A DNA stretch of 64,000 nucleotides. It comes from Urmitella timonensis (lineage in GTDB: Bacteria > Actinomycetota > Actinomycetes > Actinomycetales > Actinomycetaceae). Positions 8,717 to 16,993 of this stretch are shown in pieces (positions within the stretch are counted from its first letter, which is position 1; each line of letters opens with the position of its first letter). The stretch covers positions 868,001 to 932,000 of the forward strand of contig FQLW01000006.1 of assembly GCA_900120415.1 (NCBI GenBank). The letters are read 5' to 3'. The translations under genes were made by a program, and so were the position numbers. The notes under the pieces are model-generated. The model saw nothing but the letters and a program-made list of their open reading frames with translations, made no database searches and had not been told where the DNA came from.

Positions 8717-10532
8717 CGGCTAACTCTTGCGAGAAAGTCGTGCGCTCTGCATATTCGCTCTTCTTGCCCTTGTTGAAGGAAGTCACTGGACGGAAATATC
8801 CCATAACCCGAGTCCACACTTCACAGGGCTGCTCATGGTTACCTTCGGCGGCACACTTCGGGCAGTCGAAATGTTCACCCGACAAATACCCATGAACTGG
8901 GCAAATCGAGAAAGTGGGAGTAACCGTAATATAGGGCAGCTTAAAGTTCGCGAGCGCCCTGCGCACCAGGTTCTTACAGGATTCAGCCGAATTCACTGCC
9001 TCCCCCATATACAGATGCAACACGGTTCCACCAGTGTATTTACCTTGTAGCTCTACCTGTTCTTCCAAAGCCTGGAAAGGATCATCGGTATAACCTACCG
9101 GAAGCTGCGAAGAGTTGGTGTAGTAGGGCGCATCCTTAGTTCCGGCCTGGATAATTTCGGGGAAGCGTTTGGCGTCCTCTTTCGCGAAACGGTAGGTAGT
9201 GCCTTCGGCAGGCGTTGCCTCCAGGTTATAAAGATGCCCGGTTTCTTCTTGCAGCTGCACCATCCGACCTCTAATATGATCTAGCAGGTCAGCGCAGATT
9301 TTATGCCCCGCCTCTCCGGTAATATCTTCCGCGTCATCGGTAAAGTTGCGCACCATCTCATTCATTCCGTTTACCCCAATAGTGGAGAAATGGTTGTCAA
9401 GAGTGCCCAGGTAGCGGCGGGTATAGGGGAAAAGACCGGAATCCATATGCCAGGAAATAACTTCCCGTTTCTTCTCTAGAGATTGGCTAGCCAGGTCGAT
9501 TAGATAATCTAGGCGCTTGGTAAGCCCACTTAAATCCCCCTTATAGAGGTAGCCGAGGCGCGCCATATTGATAGTCACTACCCCCAGGGAGCCGGTTTGT
9601 TCTGCCGAGCCGAACAGTCCGTTGCCTCGTTTTAAGAGTTCCCGCAGGTCTAGCTGCAAACGGCAGCACATGGAGCGAATCATATGGGGGTCAAGATCAG
9701 AATTCAGGAAGTTCTGGAAATAGGGCAAACCGTATTTAGCGGTCATGGCGAACAGGCGCTCGGTGTTAGGGGAATCCCAATCAAAATCGGGGGTGATGTT
9801 ATAGGTGGGAATAGGGAAGGTGAAAACCCGTCCATCAGCGTCCCCACCGGTCATCACCTCGATAAACGCCCGGTTAATCATGTCCATTTCTGCTTGTAAA
9901 TCCCCATAAGTGAAATCCATTAATTCCTCACCAATCAGGGGGTTTTCATCTGCGAGGTCGTCGGGGCAAGTCCAATCAAAAGTGAGGTTAGTGAAGGGAC
10001 ATTGGCTGCCCCAGCGGCTGGGCACGTTAAGGTTGTAAATCAGTTCTTGCATACATTGGCGAACCTGCTGGTAATCCAGGTTATCTTTGCGGATAAATGG
10101 AGCCATATAGGTGTCGAAGCTAGAGAATGCCTGGGCGCCAGCCCACTCGTTTTGCAAAGTTCCCAGGAAGTTTACGATTTGCCCGCAGGCGGAGGAAAAA
10201 TGGGTGGGAGGATTCGAGGCGATTGCTCCTGGAACCCCGTTAAAACCTTGCTGCAATAGCTGCTTTAGAGACCAACCGGCACAGTACCCGGCAAACATAT
10301 CTAGGTCGTGGATATGGTAGTCGCCCTCGCGGTGCGCCTTTCCAATTTCGGGAGTATAAATCTCGTTTAACCAGTAGTTAGCGATAATTTTTCCCGCAGA
10401 GTTGAGAATCATTCCCCCTAGGGAGTATCCCTGATTTGCGTTTGCGTTTACCCGCCAATCAGCTTTTGATAGATACTCATTAACGGTTTGAGCAGGATTA
10501 ACCAAGTTTTTATCTTGAGTTTGGGGTGCCAT
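8709..10532 (-). CDS. nrdD: Anaerobic (class III) ribonucleoside-triphosphate reductase
   Basis: 607 aa. It reduces ribonucleoside triphosphates to deoxyribonucleotides under anaerobic conditions. The glycyl-radical site is RVMGY with Gly578, 29 residues from the C-terminus. The zinc site is CPVHG...CPKC (about residues 545-565). Cysteines in FAGYCAGWSL and SMCCRLQLD match the catalytic finger-loop and active-site cysteines of the family. No ATP-cone is visible at the N-terminus: the chain goes almost directly into the catalytic barrel (YSLGGMILNSAGK). Overall activity may therefore lack the usual dATP switch. AAAGGAAAAAGAAGGA precedes the ATG. Two NrdR-like boxes lie about 85 and 118 bases upstream. 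First gene of the nrdD-nrdG operon. Confidence 0.96.
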   Translation of the reverse strand: MAPQTQDKNLVNPAQTVNEYLSKADWRVNANANQGYSLGGMILNSAGKIIANYWLNEIYTPEIGKAHREGDYHIHDLDMFAGYCAGWSLKQLLQQGFNGVPGAIASNPPTHFSSACGQIVNFLGTLQNEWAGAQAFSSFDTYMAPFIRKDNLDYQQVRQCMQELIYNLNVPSRWGSQCPFTNLTFDWTCPDDLADENPLIGEELMDFTYGDLQAEMDMINRAFIEVMTGGDADGRVFTFPIPTYNITPDFDWDSPNTERLFAMTAKYGLPYFQNFLNSDLDPHMIRSMCCRLQLDLRELLKRGNGLFGSAEQTGSLGVVTINMARLGYLYKGDLSGLTKRLDYLIDLASQSLEKKREVISWHMDSGLFPYTRRYLGTLDNHFSTIGVNGMNEMVRNFTDDAEDITGEAGHKICADLLDHIRGRMVQLQEETGHLYNLEATPAEGTTYRFAKEDAKRFPEIIQAGTKDAPYYTNSSQLPVGYTDDPFQALEEQVELQGKYTGGTVLHLYMGEAVNSAESCKNLVRRALANFKLPYITVTPTFSICPVHGYLSGEHFDCPKCAAEGNHEQPCEVWTRVMGYFRPVTSFNKGKKSEYAERTTFSQELAGV

Positions 10533-10617
10533 TTTTTCCTTCTTTTTCCTTTAGCTCTGGGGCTTTTTAGCCACTGTTACCGACTATAGGTGCAATCAGA
10601 GCGAGGGAAGCAGCGAC

Positions 10618-10665
10618 ACACGAGATATAGTAGGTTTCCTAAATGCTAACCACTAGATATTGTGG
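10618..10665 (-). promoter_or_regulatory. Pair of NrdR-box-like palindromes upstream of nrdDG
   Basis: Two 16-base sites, 10650-10665 (CCACTAGATATTGTGG) and 10618-10633 (ACACGAGATATAGTAG), resemble the NrdR consensus (A/T palindrome with ACAC...GTGT ends). Their centres are 32 bases apart, about three helical turns, which is the spacing known for NrdR tandem boxes. They lie upstream of nrdD on its strand. NrdR is the usual ATP/dATP-responsive repressor of reductase genes; its gene is not in this window. Confidence 0.75.
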
Positions 10666-10766
10666 TTTCAAGATTTCTCTCATATTCCCAGGCTACGACG
10701 CAAATGAAGGCGCAATTTTAGAATACGACTTTCATCTACCTGCACAAACGGTTTAGGTATAAAGCC

Positions 10767-11681
10767 CTAGACGGTAGAGGAGGGGTTTTTCACAGGCCGC
10801 AACCCCGCCCTCGCCACTTCAAAAACAAAAATCCAGCAGACCCCCAGCAGGGCGAGCACCGTTCCTGCACTCAGGGCGAGAGCAAGCGGGTGGCGCGAGG
10901 CAGCCAGGCGACTCAAATCGCTGGTAACCGTACCCGCCGTGAAGTAGCCTTGCCCCGAGGTAAGCCTGAAATAACAGTAGCTGACTATTACTACCCCCAG
11001 CAGAGCTACTACCGCTGCCAGCACAGTCAAGATTCGTCCTCGCCTCAATGCCCGCTGACCACGTTCATCACCAAGCTCAAGCGGTGAAAGTAGGAGCGCA
11101 AAAACTGTAACCACACAAATTGCAGCGAAAACATCCGAGGGGCGATGCCAACGCGCCACAATCACCGCCAGCGCCACCAGGAACAACACTAGAGCCGACA
11201 GGTAGGTAGCCAGCTCGCGCCACTTAGAAGCCGAAACCATTACCAAAGCTACGGCAGCAGCCCCCGCCGCCGTAGTGTGACCAGAGGGGAAAGAGTTAGT
11301 CATATAGTAGGTGACCCCTAGCGCCGGACGAGAAAGCAGCATATGTTTAAGCACCTGGGTAGTAACTGTCGCCGCCGCCACCATTATCAACATTCGTATC
11401 CCTAACGCGAAACGCCGCCTGAACAGTGCTACTATTACCGCAGCCGCGATTAAAGGCGCCAAAATAAACCAGTACCACTCCCGCAGTAACACCTGATCCC
11501 AGGAAGCGAAAGAAGCGTTCAAATCGGAAAGGGTAAACATCGTCAAAGTGTCCACTACCTGACCAGTGCGAGTGCAAACAAATATGAAATAACAGAGCAC
11601 TAACAGCATTGCGGCGGCACAGGATGCTGAAAAACGACGCACATAACCTGGCGTTAGATTACTTTCCGACCTGCTATTCAT
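10767..11681 (-). CDS. PAP2-superfamily membrane phosphatase
   Basis: 304 aa integral membrane protein with about seven hydrophobic helices. The three phosphatase signatures are present: KHMLLSRP (about residue 110), SFPSGHTTAAG (about 132) and ARWHRPSDV (about 175), giving the Arg/His/Asp catalytic set with the active site on the outer face. Family members dephosphorylate undecaprenyl pyrophosphate, phosphatidic acid or phosphatidylglycerol phosphate; the substrate cannot be chosen from sequence. It starts at ATG 11681, divergent from the helicase gene about 95 bases away. Confidence 0.88.
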   Translation of the reverse strand: MNSRSESNLTPGYVRRFSASCAAAMLLVLCYFIFVCTRTGQVVDTLTMFTLSDLNASFASWDQVLLREWYWFILAPLIAAAVIVALFRRRFALGIRMLIMVAAATVTTQVLKHMLLSRPALGVTYYMTNSFPSGHTTAAGAAAVALVMVSASKWRELATYLSALVLFLVALAVIVARWHRPSDVFAAICVVTVFALLLSPLELGDERGQRALRRGRILTVLAAVVALLGVVIVSYCYFRLTSGQGYFTAGTVTSDLSRLAASRHPLALALSAGTVLALLGVCWIFVFEVARAGLRPVKNPSSTV

Positions 11682-11777
11682 GGTTTAACCTTATTTTGTC
11701 ACCTGCTAGATTTCTACAATCAGCAAGTACCTACCAACGAATGTTATCCAACTATCTTGCAGTAAAAGGAGGCGCTG

Positions 11778-14114
11778 GTGGCTATCTCGGATTTGTTAGC
11801 GCACTTGCGTTCCTTAAACGTTGAACAGTTACTGCATGAAAAGACCCTGCCCGCTCAAAGAGCCAGTTTTGCTCCTTGGCCACCTTGGGTTAGCGAAAAC
11901 CTGCGTAATAGTTTTGTTCAAAATGGGATAGAAAAACTATGGGAACATCAGGCAACCTGCGTAAACACTCTACATGAGGGTGGGGACGTAATCCTTACTA
12001 CCGGAACAGGATCGGGCAAATCTTTAGCCGCCTGGCTGGCGTTCTTGGCGCGGCGCGAAGGCGCTAACCCAGGCGACAGTTGTCTCGATAACGTCTCGCC
12101 TACGGCTCTTTATATTGCGCCCACCAAGGCACTTGCCCGCGACCAGGCAACTACTTTAACCCAGTGGAATGGGCAAGCAAATCTATATTTGCAGATTGCG
12201 CCAGTAGATGGCGATTCTTCTTCCCCGGTGAAAAAGTGGGCACGCACTCACGCCGATATTGTGCTCACTAACCCCGATTATTTACATTTTGCTATTTTGC
12301 GCTCACACCAGCTTTGGCGACCGTTCCTGCGCGGTCTGTCCCTGGTGATTATTGATGAGGCTCACTATTATCGGGGCGTATTAGGCGCTAACGTAGCCTT
12401 GATTTTGCGGCGCTTGCGCCGCCTCGCCCGCCTGTATCATGCGCAGCCAACTTTTGCGCTGCTATCGGCAACTACCGCCAATCCGGCAGTTCACGGACGT
12501 AATCTTTTAGGAGGAGGGCGTACCCTGCGGGTCATTGACCGCGACACTTCCGGCTCGGGAAGCCGGACGGTATTGGTGTGGCAGCCAGGGAAAATCCCCG
12601 TAGAAGATGAGGAAAATCAGCCACGTTTTCCTGCTATCTGGGAGAGTGCTCGCCTAATGGCGGAGCTAGTAAATTGCGGAGGACGAGTAATCACTTTTGC
12701 GCCATCTCGGCAAGGGGTGGAAACTATAGCTCAACTTGCGCGCGACCATTTAAGTACCCGTAACCCTCTTTTGATACCGAAAGTTGCGGCCTATCGTGGC
12801 GGCTATTTACCTGAAGAGCGCCGCCAGCTAGAAAAGGATTTACGCAGCGGGAAGCTGCAAGGATTATCGGCAACATCTGCCTTGGAGCTGGGGATTGATA
12901 TTTCCGGTCTTGATTGCACTGTTACCTGTTCATGGCCGGGCACGCGAGCCAGTTTCTTTCAGCAAATAGGCAGAGCTGGGCGGGCTGGTAAAGATGGTAT
13001 CGGTATTTTTGTGGTTTCAGATAATCCCCTCGATGACTTTTTGGCTCACCATCCAGAAGAGATTTTCCGCCCGGTAGAAACTATAGTTTTCGACACCGAA
13101 AATCCGTTTGTACTGGCTCCTCAGCTTTTATGCGCGGCCGCCGAAAGCCCTTTAACCAGTGAAGATACTGACCTATTTGGGGAAGCGGGCGAACAGGTGA
13201 CCAAGGAACTACTTAAGCAAGGATTACTGATAGCTAGACCTGGGGGACTTTGTTTTGACATCACCAAGCCGTTTTCCCCTTGGGAAAAAGTTAGAATCCG
13301 CGGCGAGAGTGGACAGGTTCAGATTATTGAGTCCGCGAGCGCGCAAATGGTGGGCACGGTTGATAGCAAACGCGCCGATAGTGTCTTACATCCGGACGCT
13401 ATTTATGTGCATCAAGGGCGTGTCTGGCAGGTTTTGCGGCGTGAAGAGGACGTAGCGGAGGTAATTCCCGGGCCAAAGAATCTCCGAACTCGCCCTAATA
13501 CTGACACCAGCATTTCTATACTTTCTGAGGAAGCAGAGCCGCTTAGTGTTCCTGCGGGTATCAGCTGGCATTATGGACGTATAGAGGTTCAAACCACAGT
13601 TACCTCTTTTGATTTGCTGCGTCTGCCCCGGCACGTCTATCAGGCGACTTTCCAATTGGACTGCCCTACCCGGTCGTTTCAAACTACTGGCACTTATTTC
13701 ACCTTGGATGAAGAGGTTATTAAGCACTTACATTTTGATGATCAGCAATTGCTAGCTGGGGCTTTACATGCCGGTGAACACGCCTTGATTGGAATGCTTC
13801 CCCTGGTCGCTACTTGTGACCGTTGGGATTTGGGGGGACTCTCGCTCACGCAACATCTACAGACAGGTCTGCCAACAGTGTTTATCTATGATGGCACTTT
13901 GGGGGGAGCTGGTTTTTCGCGTCACGGCTTTCACCAGTTATCCTCCTGGTTGGATTTAACCTATCAACAGGTCGCGGAATGTTCGTGTACCTTGGGGTGT
14001 CCTCGGTGTATTCATTCCCCTAAATGCGGCAATGGCAACGAAATGCTTTCTAAATCAGGGGCTCGCGACCTTTTGGGGTTCCTGCGTGAGAGCTTTTACG
14101 AGACTATCAGGTAG
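11778..14114 (+). CDS. DEAH-box helicase with C-terminal zinc cluster (DUF1998 / MrfA-Hrq1-like)
   Basis: 778 aa superfamily-2 helicase. Walker A is TTGTGSGKS (about residue 75), motif II is IIDEAHYYRG (about 193), motif III is LSATTANP, and motif VI is QQIGRAGRAG (about 398). The C-terminus has the four-cysteine cluster CSCTLGCPRC...CGNG (about 735-755) of the DUF1998 domain. This matches the YprA/MrfA/Hrq1 family, 3'-5' helicases linked to repair of crosslinks and bulky lesions. The GTG start follows a strong AAAGGAGG. In mycobacteria a homologue also sits between topA and the Tad pilin genes, and the order is kept here. A hairpin terminator overlaps its stop codon. Confidence 0.9.
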   Translation: MAISDLLAHLRSLNVEQLLHEKTLPAQRASFAPWPPWVSENLRNSFVQNGIEKLWEHQATCVNTLHEGGDVILTTGTGSGKSLAAWLAFLARREGANPGDSCLDNVSPTALYIAPTKALARDQATTLTQWNGQANLYLQIAPVDGDSSSPVKKWARTHADIVLTNPDYLHFAILRSHQLWRPFLRGLSLVIIDEAHYYRGVLGANVALILRRLRRLARLYHAQPTFALLSATTANPAVHGRNLLGGGRTLRVIDRDTSGSGSRTVLVWQPGKIPVEDEENQPRFPAIWESARLMAELVNCGGRVITFAPSRQGVETIAQLARDHLSTRNPLLIPKVAAYRGGYLPEERRQLEKDLRSGKLQGLSATSALELGIDISGLDCTVTCSWPGTRASFFQQIGRAGRAGKDGIGIFVVSDNPLDDFLAHHPEEIFRPVETIVFDTENPFVLAPQLLCAAAESPLTSEDTDLFGEAGEQVTKELLKQGLLIARPGGLCFDITKPFSPWEKVRIRGESGQVQIIESASAQMVGTVDSKRADSVLHPDAIYVHQGRVWQVLRREEDVAEVIPGPKNLRTRPNTDTSISILSEEAEPLSVPAGISWHYGRIEVQTTVTSFDLLRLPRHVYQATFQLDCPTRSFQTTGTYFTLDEEVIKHLHFDDQQLLAGALHAGEHALIGMLPLVATCDRWDLGGLSLTQHLQTGLPTVFIYDGTLGGAGFSRHGFHQLSSWLDLTYQQVAECSCTLGCPRCIHSPKCGNGNEMLSKSGARDLLGFLRESFYETIR

Positions 14115-14145
14115 CCAGGAGAGTTTTCCCCTGGTCGCTACCTTT
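14109..14145 (+). terminator. Terminator of the helicase gene
   Basis: Arms AGGTAGC (14109-14115) and GCTACCT (14136-14142), extended by CAGG/CCTG, followed by a short T run. The hairpin begins within the stop codon region of the helicase gene. Confidence 0.6.
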
Positions 14146-14279
14146 TGCTGCCTAGAAATCTCATCTAGCTGCGCCCTGATTTAGGGCTATTTCCCGCCAA
14201 TACCCATGCTAGCGCCCGCGAGATACCGACTTATAACCGCTATTACTGGTCGCATTTACAAGGTATGCGCGGTTAGTGG

Positions 14280-14651
14280 CTAATGCCAGTTATATTTGAC
14301 CGGACCGGCTCTAGAATGTGCCGAGACCTGCCAGTTGGAAAGGGCGCTAACGCTCACCTGTACTCGCACGTCCTTTTCGCCCAGTTCACAGGAATCTAAA
14401 GCAACTTGATTTTGATGTGCAACTTGTTCAGCTAGGACGCAAGGGGAGGTTTCACTGCCATAAAAGTGGGCGCTGGCGGCAGCTAAAGCCGCAAAATCGG
14501 CACCTGTTTGGGCACGGGCTTTCGCTGCCAATGCTCCATTCAATACCGCGATTCCTGCCACTAATGTCACCAGTAAACATATAAATCCCACTGCCCAAAT
14601 GGTGGCGGAACCTTCCTCTAGAACTCTAGAGTTACTCGGAGTCTTTTTCAC
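14280..14651 (-). CDS. TadE/TadG-like pseudopilin (Rv3654c-type)
   Basis: 123 aa. After a short basic leader comes EEGSATIWAVGFICLLV, a prepilin-like segment with an acidic-Gly junction and a hydrophobic helix of about 22 residues, then AKARAQTGADFAALAAA, the conserved start of the helicase-neighbouring TadE-like family. Two cysteines near the C-terminus (SPCVL, DSCEL) could form a disulfide. The GTG start overlaps the stop of the preceding TadE gene by four bases, so they are coupled. Probably a minor pilin of a Flp-type pilus or a secreted protein processed by a prepilin peptidase. Confidence 0.8.
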   Translation of the reverse strand: MKKTPSNSRVLEEGSATIWAVGFICLLVTLVAGIAVLNGALAAKARAQTGADFAALAAASAHFYGSETSPCVLAEQVAHQNQVALDSCELGEKDVRVQVSVSALSNWQVSAHSRAGPVKYNWH

Positions 14652-15052
14652 CGTTCAATCCCCATAGCAAGTTCTGGTTCTTTAAGAGCGCTGGCACTAC
14701 AAGTTAGTGCCGGTAATAGTTTTGCCTGTCCAACTAAATGTTTCCGGGCAGTAACCTTTACCCATTTGTCGGAACTATCCACGGTTACTGACACCGTATT
14801 TCCCGCCCTATAAGGCGTGCCGATACTTTCGGCGCGCGCTGCCACGCGCGCCACGTCACACGCCTGTACTTTCGCTGCTCCAGCAGCTGATACCCCTAAG
14901 GCGAGAGCCACCACTGCCAGCAGTGCGGGAAGCGTAAGTGCAGTCTCTACCGTGGCATAGCCACCCTCACTATCTAGGCAAAGTTGCCATAGTCGGCGCA
15001 GCCACTGCTTTCGCTGCGCCGACCACAGATGCTTCTGAACTAATTTAGTCAC
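14648..15052 (-). CDS. TadE-family minor pilin
   Basis: 134 aa. A cytoplasmic leader of about 28 residues is followed by EGGYATVETALTLPALLAVV, the TadE signature with Glu shortly after the processing site, then one membrane helix and an exported domain with one cysteine pair (VQACDVAR, LTCSAS). The GTG start lies one base after the stop of the pilin gene and its 3' end overlaps the next gene by four bases. Minor pilin or assembly factor of the Flp/Tad pilus. No TadA ATPase or TadB/C platform gene is in the window. Confidence 0.85.
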   Translation of the reverse strand: MTKLVQKHLWSAQRKQWLRRLWQLCLDSEGGYATVETALTLPALLAVVALALGVSAAGAAKVQACDVARVAARAESIGTPYRAGNTVSVTVDSSDKWVKVTARKHLVGQAKLLPALTCSASALKEPELAMGIER

Positions 15053-15053
15053 T

Positions 15054-15266
15054 TTAAATCGAGAGCGCCTGTTTAATAATTGCAGTTAAAGCGCTTTTTA
15101 TCCCCCCTCCCTTAATCACAGCCATCAATAAAGCGGCAAAAGCGGCCGCAGCTAAGGTTCCGATGGCATATTCTGCGGTAGTCATTCCATCCTCTTCGTT
15201 TCGCAGTCGCTCCACCGCTTGCCGAGTTTGCGCCCAAGCCAATATGCGCAACGCTAAATCTTTCAT
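15054..15266 (-). CDS. DUF4244 Flp-like pilin
   Basis: 70 aa. The leader ends at NEEDGMTTAEYAIGTLAAAA, the Flp/DUF4244 prepilin signature with Glu and Tyr close to the cleavage site, followed by one hydrophobic helix and a short hydrophilic tail. This would be the major pilin subunit. A strong GGGGAG ribosome site stands just before the ATG. First gene of a three-gene minus-strand operon (DUF4244, TadE, TadG-like) that is tightly packed. Confidence 0.85.
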   Translation of the reverse strand: MKDLALRILAWAQTRQAVERLRNEEDGMTTAEYAIGTLAAAAFAALLMAVIKGGGIKSALTAIIKQALSI

Positions 15267-15372
15267 TTCTCCCCTTTCGTCCTCCCCAGACCGCTATCGG
15301 TCTGCGGTTAAAACCACGATGCCAGGGATTTAGATATTTAATCGAAGTTCAAATAATTGTTTAAGTACAGCC

Positions 15373-15393
15373 GGTGATTATCACCCCTTGGGG
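15373..15393 (+). promoter_or_regulatory. Palindromes immediately upstream of hemL
   Basis: GGTGAT-T-ATCACC (15373-15385) and CCCCTTGGGG (15384-15393) overlap, 23-43 bases before the hemL ATG. Their position suggests an operator, but the regulator is unknown. Confidence 0.35.
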
Positions 15394-15415
15394 ACTTGTG
15401 AGCGATAATAGGCGC

Positions 15416-16834
15416 ATGAGTAAGCAAGCAAACCAATCCGATAAAGAACTATTTGCCCAGGCACGCGAGATGATTCCCGGCGGGGTAAACTCTCCCGTTC
15501 GCGCCTATGGCTCCGTGGGAGGAACTCCCCATTTCATTAAAGAAGCCTTTGGCCCGTATGTGCGCGATGAAGAGGGGAATACTTTTGTGGATTTGGTGTG
15601 CTCTTGGGGTCCGGCTCTGCTGGGGCATTCTTGTCCCCAAGTGGTGCAGGCAGTTCAAGATTGTGCCGTTAAAGGTTTATCTTTTGGAGCCCCTACGGTT
15701 GCGGAAACAAAACTAGCGCAAGCTATCACTGCCCGGATGCCTTCTTGCGAGCAGGTAAGAATGGTTTCTACCGGTACGGAAGCCACTATGACCGCGATTC
15801 GCTTGGCGCGGGGAGTTACCGGACGCGACCTGATTGTAAAGTTCGCGGGTTGCTATCACGGTCACTCCGATGGTCTACTTGCGGCTGCCGGTTCGGGGGT
15901 TGCTACCCAAGGGCTTCCCGGCTCGGCGGGAGTAACCGCCGCGGTAGCTAGCGAAACTATAGTTGTGCCATATAACGATTTCGATGCCCTCACCGAGACT
16001 TTCGAGCTTAAGGGCGAACAAATCGCGGCAGTTATCTGTGAATCTTGCCCCGCCAATATGGGGGTAGTACCCCCACTACCCGGCTTTAACCAGCACATTC
16101 GCGCCCTCACCAGAAGATATGGTGCGTTAATGATTACCGATGAGGTTCTCACCGGTTTTCGGGTTGGCCCTAGCGGATATTGGGGATTGCAAAATGATTA
16201 TTGGGTTGATTTACCAGCTAAGCTTCCTGATTTTTCCGATGAGGACGCACGCGCAGCTTGGCATGAGCAACAACTTAAAAACTTAGATTTTATTCCTGAT
16301 ATTTTCACTTTCGGCAAGGTGATTGGGGGAGGGATGCCGCTGGCAGCTTTAGGCGGATCGCGTGAAATTATGGAACACCTTTCTCCGCTGGGACCGGTTT
16401 ATCAGGCGGGTACCCTTTCGGGTAATCCTTTGGCAACCGCAGCTGGATTAAAAACTCTGGAGCTCGCCGACCACGCCGTATATGCGCGCACTGCGGCTGT
16501 AGCAGATGTGATTTCGCGTGCCATTGAACAAGAAGCTGAGCAGGCAGAGGTGGCGATAAAAGTGAACCGTGCTGGCTCGTTGTTCTCGGTATTTTTTGGG
16601 CAACAACCCGCAGAACACGGAGTACACAATTTTGAACAGGCTAACGCGCAAGAGACTTTCCGTTACCGCGCTTTCTTCCACGCTATGGAAGAACAAAATA
16701 TCGCGTTACCGCCTTCTGGTTTTGAAGCCTGGTTTGTTTCTGCCGCTCACGATGACCGGGCAGTTGGACGGATTTTATCGGCGTTACCGTCTGCTATGGA
16801 AGCCGCCCGCGAAGCTGAAGATGAAGACCGTTAG
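15416..16834 (+). CDS. hemL: Glutamate-1-semialdehyde 2,1-aminomutase
   Basis: About 472 aa from ATG 15416. A PLP enzyme that converts glutamate-1-semialdehyde to 5-aminolevulinate in the C5 route to heme. The N-terminus has the family hallmark MIPGGVNSPVRAY. The PLP lysine lies in FGKVIGGGMP (about residue 301), and CYHGHSD and ITDEVLTGFR are conserved. It is longer than the usual 430 aa because of an insert of roughly 30-40 residues between VGPSGYWGLQ and DIFTFGK. An upstream in-frame GTG at 15374 gives a non-conserved extension, so the internal ATG is preferred, though its ribosome site is weak. No other heme genes adjoin it. Confidence 0.94.
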   Translation: MSKQANQSDKELFAQAREMIPGGVNSPVRAYGSVGGTPHFIKEAFGPYVRDEEGNTFVDLVCSWGPALLGHSCPQVVQAVQDCAVKGLSFGAPTVAETKLAQAITARMPSCEQVRMVSTGTEATMTAIRLARGVTGRDLIVKFAGCYHGHSDGLLAAAGSGVATQGLPGSAGVTAAVASETIVVPYNDFDALTETFELKGEQIAAVICESCPANMGVVPPLPGFNQHIRALTRRYGALMITDEVLTGFRVGPSGYWGLQNDYWVDLPAKLPDFSDEDARAAWHEQQLKNLDFIPDIFTFGKVIGGGMPLAALGGSREIMEHLSPLGPVYQAGTLSGNPLATAAGLKTLELADHAVYARTAAVADVISRAIEQEAEQAEVAIKVNRAGSLFSVFFGQQPAEHGVHNFEQANAQETFRYRAFFHAMEEQNIALPPSGFEAWFVSAAHDDRAVGRILSALPSAMEAAREAEDEDR

Positions 16835-16945
16835 GTTAAGAATGTTTTATAGGAAGTTTTTAATCGAGATACCATTATCGCAGGATTGAAATTAAATAAT
16901 CCCTAAACTCCATTAAAGTTCTATCGCTAATCTTTAATCTTGTGT

Positions 16946-16951
16946 TATACT
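16946..16951 (+). promoter_or_regulatory. Candidate -10 element for the surface-protein gene
   Basis: TATACT in a TTGTGTTATACTAAGG context about 43 bases before the ATG at 16994. No clear -35 box. Confidence 0.4.
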
Positions 16952-16993
16952 AAGGGTGTAAATATCGGTTGGGTAGGAAAGTTCCGATTAACT

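Noticed and set aside
14280-15266. Type II secretion or competence pilus cluster
   Set aside because: The signatures are TadE and DUF4244/Flp type, and no ComG-like ATPase, platform or ComEC gene is present.
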